Assembly: GCA_002399565.1 (NCBI GenBank)
Contig: DHDW01000028.1
Coordinates: 32,130 to 57,355 of the forward strand
Length of the DNA: 25,226 bases
Direction: 5' to 3'
From: Bacteroidales bacterium UBA4866
GTDB lineage: Bacteria; Bacteroidota; Bacteroidia; Bacteroidales; P3
Below, piece after piece: positions 14,327-23,065 of the stretch. Position 1 is the stretch's first letter. Every line of letters begins with the position of its first letter. Under the pieces are notes generated by a model. The model was not told the DNA's origin, did no database searches, and saw only the letters and a list, made by a program, of their open reading frames with translations. The translations under genes were made by a program, and so were the position numbers.

Positions 14327-16183
14327 ATGAGCAACAACGTATATACATTTAATCAAAAGAATTGCACCTCTTGTTATTCTTGCGTTAGGAAATGTCCAGT
14401 TAAGGCAATTAAAGTAAGTAAGGAAAGTATTTATCCTGAAGTTATTGAAGAAAGATGTATTGGATGTGGAACATGTATTAAGGCTTGTTCATTTAATGCT
14501 ATTAATGTAACGGATTCAATAAGTGTTGTTAAGGAATTAATAAAGAGTGAAAGTAAGGTGGCTGCAATTTGCGACCCTTCAATTGCAGGGGAGTTTGAAG
14601 ATATTGCTGACTACAGAAAATTTGTTAGAATGATTCGTGAAATAGGTTTTGATTACGTTACAGAGGTTGCTTTTGGCGTTGATTTAGTTGCAAAACGACA
14701 AGCAAATTTTGCTAATGATAATTCAGGCAAATTTCTTCTAACATCACATTGTCCTGTAATGAATATGTACATTGAAAAATATGCAACAGACCTTGTGAGC
14801 AACATAACCCCAACTGTTTCTCCAGCCAATGCAACAGCAACTGTATTAAGAAATGTTTACGGAAAAGACTTAAAAATAGTAAGCATAACACCTTGTCTTG
14901 GAGCAAAAAAAGATATTAATCGTCATCAAAACTCTGCCAAATTAGATGCTGTTTTGTCATTTAGAGAACTCAGAAGAATATTTAGAGAACTTAAGATTAG
15001 AGAAGAATCAGTTTCTTTTTCCGATTTTGATTCTCCATTAGGTTTTAAAGGAGCCTTGTATCCAATTCCAGAAGGATTTGTTGAAGCATGCGATTTGTCA
15101 ACCTCCCTAATTGAAGGGAAATTTATATCAGCACACGGAGCAGACGATTCAATTGATGCTGTAAAGCAATTTTCAGAACATGGGAATAAGTTTAACAAGA
15201 ATTTCAACCTCTATTTCTGTGAAGGATGTATTGCAGGACCAGGCTCATCGGCAAAAGGACAGAAATTTATAAGACATAACCTAGTTACAGAATATGTAAA
15301 GAAAAGAATTGCAAACTTTGATAAAAAGACATGGGAAAACAATATGTTAAAGCACTCTGTTTTGCCCGATATAATTTGCAATTACAAAGAAGACAAGCAA
15401 ACTCTTCCAACCCCAACTCAAGAAGAAATGGAAGAAGCTTTTGTGAAATTAGATAAAGCAACAAGTGGACGCCATACCGATTGCAGAGCATGTGGATATG
15501 GAACATGTTATGGTCTTGCAGAAGCAATAGCACAGGGAATAGCAACAGAAGATATGTGTTTTACTCACACACAAAAAGGAAATCGTATATTCCATCAACA
15601 ATTGGAAACAACAACAAAAGAACTTATATCCTCACAAGACGAGATACATAATTTAAAAGATATTCTTCATCTACAACAAACCCATAATGCAGAAGCCTCA
15701 AAAGCCCTGTCTTTGATGATACACAACCTTAAGATTGGGGTTGCAATGATTGATGAGAATATGAAAATAGCCGATTCCAATGCTTCATTTATTGAAATAT
15801 TGGGAGATGAAGCTAAAGAAATAGATGAAATAATACCAGGATTGATAGGAGCCAATGTAAACTCATTAGTTCCAAAGAGCGTTTCCACTCAAATAGACTT
15901 TGTTTTGAAAGGAGAGGAAGCATTTATCAATAAAGATATAGAGTTTTCAGACAGATTGGTTAATGTAACAATCTTTGCATTAATACCACATAAAAGAGTT
16001 GCTATTTTGGTAAGAAACCTCTACGATAACGAAGACAAACCACAAGAAATAATAAATAGAGTAACCGATGTAATCCAACAAAACCTTCGTCAAGTGCAAG
16101 AAATTGGATTTATTTTAGGAGAAGGAGCCGCCCAAACAGAAAAGATGCTAAACACCATAATCAAGCTTACTAAAAAAGATTAA
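14327..16183 (+). CDS. Sensor-type FeFe-hydrogenase homologue with ferredoxin, 4Fe-4S and PAS domains
   Basis: The 618-residue cytoplasmic protein has, in order: two 4Fe-4S ferredoxin motifs (Cys13/16/19/23 and Cys44/47/50/54); a hydrogenase large-subunit-like domain (about 75-350); a CxxCx4C...C four-cysteine cluster motif (Cys386/389/394/411) like that of RnfB-type proteins; a helical linker (about 418-465); and a PAS domain (about 465-570). The three H-cluster motifs deviate from catalytic enzymes: TSHCP (141-142) replaces TSCCP, so the proton-relay Cys is His; TPCLGAKK (Cys190) replaces MPCxxK; FCEGC (Cys298, Cys301) replaces CxxxC. No kinase or phosphatase domain follows. Family knowledge links such architectures to sensory hydrogenases, often beside a SpoIIE-type phosphatase, which is absent here. 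Redox or H2 sensing is inference. Confidence 0.85.
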   Translation: MSNNVYTFNQKNCTSCYSCVRKCPVKAIKVSKESIYPEVIEERCIGCGTCIKACSFNAINVTDSISVVKELIKSESKVAAICDPSIAGEFEDIADYRKFVRMIREIGFDYVTEVAFGVDLVAKRQANFANDNSGKFLLTSHCPVMNMYIEKYATDLVSNITPTVSPANATATVLRNVYGKDLKIVSITPCLGAKKDINRHQNSAKLDAVLSFRELRRIFRELKIREESVSFSDFDSPLGFKGALYPIPEGFVEACDLSTSLIEGKFISAHGADDSIDAVKQFSEHGNKFNKNFNLYFCEGCIAGPGSSAKGQKFIRHNLVTEYVKKRIANFDKKTWENNMLKHSVLPDIICNYKEDKQTLPTPTQEEMEEAFVKLDKATSGRHTDCRACGYGTCYGLAEAIAQGIATEDMCFTHTQKGNRIFHQQLETTTKELISSQDEIHNLKDILHLQQTHNAEASKALSLMIHNLKIGVAMIDENMKIADSNASFIEILGDEAKEIDEIIPGLIGANVNSLVPKSVSTQIDFVLKGEEAFINKDIEFSDRLVNVTIFALIPHKRVAILVRNLYDNEDKPQEIINRVTDVIQQNLRQVQEIGFILGEGAAQTEKMLNTIIKLTKKD

Positions 16184-16250
16184 GAAATAGCTGAATAGTT
16201 TATATCTATGATTTAGATTCTATATCTCAAAACTATGAGAGTTATTTCTT
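16182..16250. terminator. Nested inverted repeat between convergent genes, possible bidirectional terminator
   Basis: AAGAAATA (16182-16189) pairs with TATTTCTT (16243-16250), and inside it ATAGTTT (16195-16201) pairs with AAACTAT (16230-16236). The arms overlap the stop codons of both convergent genes. The stems are AT-rich with a long central loop, so function is uncertain. Confidence 0.35.
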
Positions 16251-16708
16251 TTTAATTTCATATATCCTTGCAAAATAGCCTAAAATGGGATAGAACACAA
16301 TACAATCTTTATCTTTTACTTTTGTGTTTATTTCAAATTTTCCATTTGTATCAGTGATGCTAAGTTGTTCTAAAAGGATTATGGTATCATTATTTTTATT
16401 GAATATCCCTTTAGTAATAGAACAATAAGGAATAATATCACCACTCCTATCATCTTCAATAGTTCCACTAAAAATTAGATTATTTTTTTTAATCTTAAAT
16501 TTATCGAAATTAATCTTTAGAGGTCTATTGCAAAAAACTCCACCATTATAACAGATACTGTCATTACAAGAATAATAATTGCTAACAGTGTAATTCCCTT
16601 CCTTCTTAAATCTTCAATAACATTTATTGTATACTTATTACTCAAACAAGAAGAAAACAAAGCAATACAAATGAATGTGATTATAAGTGTATTATTGAAT
16701 ATTCTCAT
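16242..16708 (-). pseudogene. Frameshifted lipoprotein gene
   Basis: An ATG at 16708 opens a lipoprotein start (MRIFNNTLIITFICIALFSSC, Cys21). The frame is protein-like up to about LRRKG, near CCC at 16596-16598, and then runs into an unrelated hydrophobic tail ending at 16517. In the next frame, from the same point, a protein-like sequence continues: GNYTVSNYYSCNDSICYNGG, then LIFSGTIEDDRSGDIIPYCS and SITDTNGKFEINTKVKDKD, ending at TAA 16242-16244. The latter resembles a carboxypeptidase-regulatory-like beta-sandwich. One extra G in that run would join both parts into a 155-residue lipoprotein. It is therefore either a recent single-base deletion or a sequence error. It starts 4 bases after the HU-like gene and was probably co-transcribed with it. 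Confidence 0.75.
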
Positions 16709-16712
16709 TCTC

Positions 16713-17135
16713 TTATTTCTCTTTTCTCTTATATTTAACTTCTCTAACCTTATTGTCGCCAAGGCGGAACACGGCTGTTTTAAATTTGTCTTTTAAAAAT
16801 TTTGAGGGTTTGAAAAGGGGATAGAATCTTTTAATTGTTTTGGTTGTAATTTCTTCTGGAGTGTCGCATGCTGTTGCTTGTATGGCTGGATAAAAGGTGC
16901 CTAATGCTCCAAAATTGAATGGATGCCCATTTAAGAGCATTGTTGCAATTGCGCTTTCAGCCTCAAGCAATACTCCTGCAATATCTCCTCGAGACATTGT
17001 TGATTTTTTCTCGATGATTTCAGCTAAATCTTCAAAATCTAAAACTGTTTCTTCTTGAATATCTGCAACAAATTTATCAACTGTTTGTCCGTTGATGTTT
17101 ACTTTTATCTTTTTTCTAAAATATCTTATTCCCAT
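16713..17135 (-). CDS. Bacteroidota HU-like DNA-binding protein
   Basis: The 140-residue product matches the Bacteroidota group of HU-related proteins (IHF/HU fold with an altered N-terminus): VDKFVADIQEETVLDFEDLAEIIEKKSTMSRGDIAGVLLEAESAIATMLLNGHPFNFGALGTFYPAI, in which the LAE-I--KSTMSRGD-AGVL helix pair and the LLNG-PFNFGALGTF turn are the recognisable parts. The C-terminal tail (KPSKFLKDKFKTAVF...KYKRKEK) is basic. Such proteins bend or coat DNA; a specific target is not known. The ATG at 17135 is the first in frame. No TAnnTTTG box is obvious upstream, where the gap is filled by phased repeats. The broken lipoprotein gene follows 4 bases after its stop. Confidence 0.82.
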   Translation of the reverse strand: MGIRYFRKKIKVNINGQTVDKFVADIQEETVLDFEDLAEIIEKKSTMSRGDIAGVLLEAESAIATMLLNGHPFNFGALGTFYPAIQATACDTPEEITTKTIKRFYPLFKPSKFLKDKFKTAVFRLGDNKVREVKYKRKEK

Positions 17136-17180
17136 AATTATAAATGTTTAAGTTATTAAATTGAATTTTACTATCATTTT

Positions 17181-17243
17181 GGATTTAAACTTCTTCTTCT
17201 TGTCCTAAGACTTCTTTTTTTGGGATTTAGACTTACTTATTTA
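17181..17243. repeat. Three tandem 21-bp units (GGATTTAAACTT family)
   Basis: GGATTTAAACTT (17181), GTCCTAAGACTT (17202) and GGATTTAGACTT (17223) are spaced exactly 21 bases apart. They are reverse complements of words in the array at 17371-17453: GTTTAAATCC and AAGTCTAAATCC recur there. Confidence 0.72.
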
Positions 17244-17269
17244 GAACTCAGAAGGCTTCCCTATAGTCT

Positions 17270-17357
17270 GTAAAGCCGCTTTTCGTACCCCAAAAAGCCA
17301 CTTTTTCGACCCCAAAAAGCGGCTTTTTTAACCTGAAAAAGTGGCTTTACAGACTAC
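17270..17357. repeat. Four tandem 22-bp palindromic units forming alternative hairpins
   Basis: Units begin at 17270, 17292, 17314 and 17336. Their cores are AAAGCCGCTTTT, AAAAAGCCACTTTTT, AAAAAGCGGCTTTTTT and AAAAAGTGGCTTT. Unit 1 is perfectly complementary to unit 3 and unit 2 to unit 4. The outer arms AGTCTGTAAAGCCGCTTTT (17265-17283) and AAAAGTGGCTTTACAGACT (17337-17355) also pair along 19 bases with one G-T. Read on the minus strand, hairpins followed by T runs lie downstream of the gene ending at 17468 and could terminate it. Confidence 0.85.
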
Positions 17358-17370
17358 AACGAAGGCTTCT

Positions 17371-17453
17371 CAATCCTAAATATCTTCGTTTAAATCCTAA
17401 ATATTCAAGTCTAAATCCTAAAAGAGCAAGTCTAATTTCTAAATATCCTAATT
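17371..17453. repeat. Tandem 20-21-bp units (TAAATCCTAAATAT family)
   Basis: Units begin at 17371, 17391, 17412 and 17433, with shared words AATCCTAAATAT, TAAATCCTAAATATTCAAGTC-like and CAAGTCTAA. With the two arrays before it, this fills most of the 332-base gap between the HU-like start and the fibronectin-repeat gene's stop. Confidence 0.72.
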
Positions 17454-17467
17454 CTTAATCAAAATCT

Positions 17468-20377
17468 CTATCTTGCAATAATTATCTTCTTATTTACTTT
17501 TCCTTGAGGGGTGTTTATATGCAAGTAGTAGTTGCCTTGAGGGAGAGAGGAAACGTTTATATTCTTTGGTAGTTTGTCCCAAGTCATTACTATTCTGCCG
17601 TTTTGGTCTATTAGTTTGGTTTGGGTGAAGTCGTTAGTTTCTGTTTCTATATTTAGAATGTCTTTTGCTGGATTTGGATAGATTTTTACTAATTTGCTAT
17701 AGTCGATGATGTCTTCTAAGCCGCTTATTCTTACGTTTACTGTGTTAGTCCAGTAGCTTGTGTCTGCTAAAGAACAGATTGCTCTTACTCTAAACATATA
17801 TTCTGTTTCCATATCCAAATTCCTCAAAACGTATTGTGGGTTTGTGAATAGGATAAGGCTTGTCCAGTCTACTGCATATTTTTGTTTGTATTGGAATTCC
17901 CACATTGTGCTTTCTAATGCATCCCAACCGCAGAATATGGCTTCATCTGCTTTTGTGCTTGTAATATGATAGGCGTAGAAATTGGTTGGTGTTGGGCAGG
18001 AGAGGTCTTCAAGGGTATGAATAACTGTTTTTGTCCAAGTATTATCCATCTGGTTTCCGCAATTTGACCTTATCCAAATCTTATAAGGACGGTTAGGAAG
18101 GAGGTTAGTGATAAGGTATGGATGAATTGTGGTTGAAAAGTTTGTTGAGGTGTTGAGGATGGTGTCTGTTACAATAATATCCCAGCTTGTAGTGTTGGAA
18201 TATGCTGTCCAGTCAATGTTAACGCTGTTTGAATTGAGTTCTAAAATGGTTATTTCTGATGGGGATTTACATTTTTCAATAACATTGAAGTCTTGAATTT
18301 CGATGTTGGCAACTGAAACTTGATAGTAGGAAGGGACAAAGGCAAATCGGATAAAATGTTCGTTGATATAATGAGGGAGTTCAATGGTATTATTTGCTAA
18401 TGTGTTGCTTTGGTATAGGGTTTTTAGGTTGTAGAATATGAGTCCGTCATTTGTAACTAATAGTTTTGTGGAGGTAAATGAAGCTACGCTATCTAAGAAT
18501 TGAAACTTAAAGGAAAGTTCTGGATATCCAATTTGAGAGAAGTCGTAAACTGGGGAAAGTAATGTATCTCCCTTAACTTCCCAGCAAGAATATGTGTTGG
18601 AATATCCATTAGGGTTTGTCCATGTTATGCTGTTTGGTAATTCATTTGAAGGATATTGAGTAATGTAAGGACAAAGTGTGTGGAAACGATATGTGTTTGA
18701 ATAAATGGAAGTGTCATTTTGAAGAGAAATGGCTTTTACTCTTACATTGTAATAAGTGTCAGGGGTAAGATTTCTTAAAGTGTCCTGTCTTGAGAAAACA
18801 ATCTTTCTTGTGTAGTTTGTATTTTCTCCATTATCTACTCCATATTCCAATATCCATTGAGTAACATTAGGATCATCACTCCAACTAAGAATTGCACTAT
18901 CTGTTGAATAGGAAATAGCGTAAACATCTTCAGGAGCAAGACAACGAATGAGAGTTGTGAAAGTATCTGTTACGGAGTAGAAACTTTGTTCTAAACCACA
19001 ATCGGCTTGTACTCTGTAAATGTAAGTTGAATTGTCATCTAAACCTTCTAATATATGGTGAGAAGTTACTCCATCTACTTGATTCCAAGAGGTTGTTCCA
19101 ATTTTTCTGTATTGAATATTGAAAAATTCTTGTTCTTGAGCAAAGTCCCAGCTAAGATTTGCATAATTGGATGAGACATAACTATGAGTTAGATTGGTTG
19201 GGGTTGCACAATATCTTCCAGTTATGTAAATATCATCTACAATTGCTCCTCCCAAACCTCCAATAGAGGAGTTATTTTGCCAAGCAAAAACCAATCTCCT
19301 AACTTGCCCAATATAAGCGGCTGGTATTTCAATATGCTCGCTTTGCCAATCGGAGTTTTGATTATTATATGCAATTTGTCCAATTCTGTTTGCATCTTGA
19401 GGTAGTTGATAAATATCTAATGAAGAATTAGAATTTAATAAGTAAACTTTCATAACATCATTAGATGCTTCTCCCAAACATTTCCATTTAAAATCCAAAT
19501 AGAAACTTGAAGCGTAATCAGGAATTAAAACATCAATATAAGCATAACTTATTGCTGGAGCCAAGGGATAATAATTATTGTTAGCACCTCCAGTTGTTGA
19601 AATGTAAATAGAATTGCTTCCATCTAAAGTTGTATTGTAAGCATTGCCAAGCACCCAAGGGTTTAATGAGCCATTAACAAACCCAAAGATTGCATTTTGC
19701 TCATCACTTTCAAAGGTTTGTTGAACAGGAAGGTCGTAAAATTGATTAGAAATATAACGAGTATTGATATAAGACCAGCCACTATTTGCTCCCAAACATT
19801 TATTTCTAACTGCAATTTGATACCAGTTATTAAGTATTAAGTTAGATGAAGGAATAACATAGAAATAATTTGAAACAATTGCTCTTGTTCCATCCAAATC
19901 AGGATTTGAACCTAACTCTCCATAAACAATTTCCCACTCTGTTTGATTAGGATTGGCTTGCCATTGAACAGTAATTCCATTAGTTCCCATTGCATCAATA
20001 CTTAATCCCGAAATATTATCACATCCAGTTATTTCATCTGGAGTTTGGAAGGTTGCAACTTCAGACCAGAGGGTTGTGTCGCCATTTATGTCAATCATTC
20101 TAACCTTCCAGTTGTAAGTTATACTGGAAACTAAATTAAATACTTGAGTCGAATTAGTAGAAAGAACTTGCTCAATAGGTGTATTGCTTTGAGAAATATT
20201 ATAAGATAAAATCCATAAATAAGCATTGGTATCTGAACTCCACGATAGAGTTGCATTATCAAAGTAAATATTTGAAGCAGTTAAGTTGGTTGGTGGATTA
20301 AATTGAGAATTTGAAGCAAAGGAAGAAAAGCTTAACGAAATAAATAAAACACATAAAAATAGGCTTAGTTTTTTCAT
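17468..20377 (-). CDS. Large T9SS cargo protein with fibronectin type III repeats
   Basis: The 969-residue protein starts with a Sec signal peptide ([21 protein letters not shown]). About six fibronectin type III-like repeats follow (roughly 29-112, 118-207, 391-478, 479-570, 706-796, 797-885), seen by recurring PTNLTAS...ATLSWS, W-I-Y and YxxRVRA patterns. Two jelly-roll/MAM-like inserts (about 215-390 and 571-705) lie between them; the first has FESDEQN...[10 protein letters not shown]. The type A sorting domain occupies about 897-969 ([48 protein letters not shown]). It is probably a secreted or surface-anchored adhesin-like protein; binding partner unknown. No catalytic motif was seen. 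A consensus promoter precedes it, and it is divergent from parE. Confidence 0.9.
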   Translation of the reverse strand: MKKLSLFLCVLFISLSFSSFASNSQFNPPTNLTASNIYFDNATLSWSSDTNAYLWILSYNISQSNTPIEQVLSTNSTQVFNLVSSITYNWKVRMIDINGDTTLWSEVATFQTPDEITGCDNISGLSIDAMGTNGITVQWQANPNQTEWEIVYGELGSNPDLDGTRAIVSNYFYVIPSSNLILNNWYQIAVRNKCLGANSGWSYINTRYISNQFYDLPVQQTFESDEQNAIFGFVNGSLNPWVLGNAYNTTLDGSNSIYISTTGGANNNYYPLAPAISYAYIDVLIPDYASSFYLDFKWKCLGEASNDVMKVYLLNSNSSLDIYQLPQDANRIGQIAYNNQNSDWQSEHIEIPAAYIGQVRRLVFAWQNNSSIGGLGGAIVDDIYITGRYCATPTNLTHSYVSSNYANLSWDFAQEQEFFNIQYRKIGTTSWNQVDGVTSHHILEGLDDNSTYIYRVQADCGLEQSFYSVTDTFTTLIRCLAPEDVYAISYSTDSAILSWSDDPNVTQWILEYGVDNGENTNYTRKIVFSRQDTLRNLTPDTYYNVRVKAISLQNDTSIYSNTYRFHTLCPYITQYPSNELPNSITWTNPNGYSNTYSCWEVKGDTLLSPVYDFSQIGYPELSFKFQFLDSVASFTSTKLLVTNDGLIFYNLKTLYQSNTLANNTIELPHYINEHFIRFAFVPSYYQVSVANIEIQDFNVIEKCKSPSEITILELNSNSVNIDWTAYSNTTSWDIIVTDTILNTSTNFSTTIHPYLITNLLPNRPYKIWIRSNCGNQMDNTWTKTVIHTLEDLSCPTPTNFYAYHITSTKADEAIFCGWDALESTMWEFQYKQKYAVDWTSLILFTNPQYVLRNLDMETEYMFRVRAICSLADTSYWTNTVNVRISGLEDIIDYSKLVKIYPNPAKDILNIETETNDFTQTKLIDQNGRIVMTWDKLPKNINVSSLPQGNYYLHINTPQGKVNKKIIIAR

Positions 20378-20406
20378 AATAATATATTGTTTTTCTATTC
20401 AAACAG

Positions 20407-20438
20407 CAAAAGTAAAGAAAATGTAAACAACAAACAAA
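20407..20438 (-). promoter_or_regulatory. Promoter of the fibronectin-repeat T9SS protein
   Basis: On the minus strand: TTTG (20438-20435), 20 bases, TACTTTTG (20414-20407), 29 bases before the ATG at 20377. Confidence 0.7.
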
Positions 20439-20447
20439 AAGTTTTTG

Positions 20448-20455
20448 TATTTTTG
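20448..20455 (+). promoter_or_regulatory. Putative -7 element of parE
   Basis: TATTTTTG fits TAnnTTTG. No TTTG is seen 19-21 bases upstream, where the divergent promoter lies. A start about seven bases downstream would fall at or just before the ATGs at 20462 and 20468, implying an almost leaderless transcript. Confidence 0.5.
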
Positions 20456-20467
20456 CATTCTATGACA

Positions 20468-22327
20468 ATGGAAGAAGAAATAAATAGAGCCAATTACAAC
20501 GACGAAAGCATTAAATCATTAAAATGGAACGAACATATTAGACTTCGTCCAGGAATGTACATAGGGAAATTGGGTGATGGAGCTTCCCCAGATGATGGTA
20601 TTTACATTCTTATAAAAGAAGTAATTGATAATTCCATAGATGAGTTTTCAATGGGATTTGGAAGAAATATTGATATTGACATTGATTTCGAAACTAAGAA
20701 GATTAGGGTAAGAGATTATGGTCGAGGAATTCCATTGGGTAAGGTTGTAGATTGTGTTTCAAAGATAAATACAGGAGCAAAATACGATTCACTTTCTTTC
20801 CAGAAATCAGTAGGGATGAATGGAGTTGGAACAAAAGCTGTAAATGCTCTTTCAAGTTATTTTTATGTTCAATCCATTAGAGATAAAAAGTCAAAAGATG
20901 CTGAATTCTCAAAAGGGGAAGTAGTTAAAGATAATAAGATTGAAATCTCCAATTTGGAGGATGGAACAGTTATTGAGTTTATTCCAGATGGAGAATTGTT
21001 CGGGAATTATTTTTTCATTGACGAATACATTGAAAAGATGATTTGGTACTATGCTTATTTGAATAAGGGCTTAGTAATAACCTATAATAATAAGAAATAC
21101 TCTTCCAAGAATGGTCTTTATGATCTTTTGGACAACAACATAGATTCTGAAATTATTTATCCAATTATTCATATTAAAGAAGATAATTTTGAATTCGCAC
21201 TTACTCACTCTGATAAAGCTTATGGAGAAGAATACTATTCTTTTGTGAATGGTCAAAACACTTCTCAGGGAGGAACTCATCAACAAGCTTTTCGTGAAGC
21301 ATTAACAAAAGTTTGTAGAGAGTTTTATAAGAAAGATTATGAGCCTTCAGACATTCGTTCAGGGATAATTTGTGCAATTAGTTTAAGGATTCAAGAACCA
21401 ATATTTGAATCTCAAACCAAAACCAAGCTTGGTTCAATCAATATGGAACCAAATGGAAAGGGACAAACTGTAAGAAACTTTATTGTTGATGTTGTTAAAA
21501 GAAATTTAGATAACTATCTGTATAAAAATCCAGAAACAGCAGAAAGACTTCTTCAAAAGATTGTTCAAAGCGAAAAAGAAAGAAAAGACATTGCAAGCAT
21601 TAAAAAGATTGCAAAGGAAAGTGCAAAGAAGATAAGTCTTCACAATAAAAAGCTTAGAGATTGCAGAATCCATTATAATACAAAAGATGATAGAAGATTA
21701 GAATCAACACTTTTTATTACCGAAGGGGATTCTGCATCAGGTTCAATAACAAAATCAAGAGATGTAAACACACAAGCTGTTTTTTCATTAAGGGGAAAGC
21801 CTCTTAACAGTTATGGAGAAACTAAAGAATTAGTTTATAAGAATGAAGAGTTTAATCTTTTACAGTCAGCTTTAAATATAGAAGAAGATTTGGAGAATTT
21901 GAGATATAATAATATTGTAATTGCAACCGATGCCGATGTTGATGGAATGCATATTAGAATGTTATTAATGACTTTCTTCTTGCAGTTTTTTCCTGAATTG
22001 GTAAAGGCTGGACATGTTTACATTCTTCAGACACCTTTGTTTAGAGTAAGAAACAAGCAAAAGACTTTTTATTGCTATTCTGAAGATGAAAAACAATCAG
22101 CAATAACTAAACTTGGAACTAATCCTGAAATAACTCGTTTTAAAGGATTGGGAGAAATATCCCCTGATGAATTTAGACATTTTATTGGAAAGGATATTCG
22201 TTTAGACCCAGTTCTTTTAAATAAAGAAAGTGGAATTAAGGAAGTTCTTGCTTTCTTTATGGGAGATAATACTCCAGAAAGACAAAATTACATTATAGAA
22301 AATCTACGATACGAAGAAGTTATATAA
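20468..22327 (+). CDS. parE: DNA topoisomerase IV subunit B
   Basis: ParE supplies the ATPase and TOPRIM parts of topoisomerase IV, which decatenates chromosomes together with ParC. Motifs in order: [61 protein letters not shown] (GHKL ATPase), QTKTKLGS, then the TOPRIM motifs [17 protein letters not shown] and [11 protein letters not shown], followed by [15 protein letters not shown] and [11 protein letters not shown]. The last, and the start, fit Bacteroidota ParE better than GyrB. The frame is open back to an ATG at 20387, but those 27 extra residues are not family-like and would begin upstream of the likely promoter; ATG 20468 (or 20462) is preferred. The product is about 619 residues. 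No parC gene lies beside it in the window. Confidence 0.9.
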   Translation: MEEEINRANYNDESIKSLKWNEHIRLRPGMYIGKLGDGASPDDGIYILIKEVIDNSIDEFSMGFGRNIDIDIDFETKKIRVRDYGRGIPLGKVVDCVSKINTGAKYDSLSFQKSVGMNGVGTKAVNALSSYFYVQSIRDKKSKDAEFSKGEVVKDNKIEISNLEDGTVIEFIPDGELFGNYFFIDEYIEKMIWYYAYLNKGLVITYNNKKYSSKNGLYDLLDNNIDSEIIYPIIHIKEDNFEFALTHSDKAYGEEYYSFVNGQNTSQGGTHQQAFREALTKVCREFYKKDYEPSDIRSGIICAISLRIQEPIFESQTKTKLGSINMEPNGKGQTVRNFIVDVVKRNLDNYLYKNPETAERLLQKIVQSEKERKDIASIKKIAKESAKKISLHNKKLRDCRIHYNTKDDRRLESTLFITEGDSASGSITKSRDVNTQAVFSLRGKPLNSYGETKELVYKNEEFNLLQSALNIEEDLENLRYNNIVIATDADVDGMHIRMLLMTFFLQFFPELVKAGHVYILQTPLFRVRNKQKTFYCYSEDEKQSAITKLGTNPEITRFKGLGEISPDEFRHFIGKDIRLDPVLLNKESGIKEVLAFFMGDNTPERQNYIIENLRYEEVI

Positions 22328-22348
22328 AAATAAAAACAATTCATTGAT

Positions 22349-23038
22349 ATGAAAAGAATAATTTTAATTGCTTTTGCTTTAATAATATTGATTGGAGCTA
22401 AAACTTTAGTTGCTCAAAACGAAAACCAAAATAACCAAAGCGAAGAAAAAATCAAACCATGGACAGATGTTGTTAAGAATAATTCTGACCCAGCATCATG
22501 GACTTGGAATAAGAATGAAAATACACGCTTTGCAATTAGAGGTGATTGGGATGGAGATGGATTTGATGAAATGTTATATGAAAGTGCAACTAAGCTTTTT
22601 TCAGATAATGATGATATAACTCCACTTAATTTGCCTGGAGATTTGGGAGTTTTCTTCTTAATAAATGAAGGAGACCTTGATGGTGATGGTGGTGATGAGA
22701 TTTCTTTTATGTCAGTAAATAGAGATTGGTCAAATCTTAATGTCATTAGAATTTGGTCTTATAATGGATATCGTTGGAGAGAAATTTTCCAGACAGAAGT
22801 TCATATTTGGGATTGTCCAAACTATCGTCCAGAAACTCCAGAAGAAAGTTTCACTCATCAATGGAAAAGAAAGAATAATTATTCTCTAAGTAAGGTTGTT
22901 TTGAAGAAACACGATGGAATCATTGATGTTATAGGTATTCATCCTAATGGAAGATATGCTATTGAAGAAATAAAGATATTGGATAAGAGCGCATCTAAAA
23001 GAAAGTGGGGAATGATAATTCAGCCAAGAGACGATTAA
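22349..23038 (+). CDS. Secreted protein with two DxDGDG calcium-loop motifs
   Basis: The 229-residue product has a Sec signal (MKRIILIAFALIILIGAKTLVAQ). Two near-identical acidic loops, GDWDGDGFDE (65-74) and GDLDGDGGDE (108-117), resemble the calcium-binding loops of FG-GAP/VCBS or integrin-like propeller blades. They are followed by beta-strand text (MLYES; ISFMSVNRDWSNLNVIRIWSYNGYRWREIF). Only about two blades are present, so a full propeller is unlikely from this chain alone. No enzyme motif is seen and I do not recognise a named family. It starts 21 bases after parE and 27 bases before the M28 peptidase gene, all on the plus strand, so co-transcription is likely. Confidence 0.75.
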   Translation: MKRIILIAFALIILIGAKTLVAQNENQNNQSEEKIKPWTDVVKNNSDPASWTWNKNENTRFAIRGDWDGDGFDEMLYESATKLFSDNDDITPLNLPGDLGVFFLINEGDLDGDGGDEISFMSVNRDWSNLNVIRIWSYNGYRWREIFQTEVHIWDCPNYRPETPEESFTHQWKRKNNYSLSKVVLKKHDGIIDVIGIHPNGRYAIEEIKILDKSASKRKWGMIIQPRDD

Positions 23039-23065
23039 TAAATTAAACTTCTTAATTGCCATAAT

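Noticed and set aside
16517..16600. Hydrophobic C-terminal tail (GITLLAIIILVMTVSVIMVEFF) read as a membrane segment of a small protein
   Set aside because: The tail is the wrong-frame reading of the lipoprotein gene; the adjacent frame holds the protein-like sequence.
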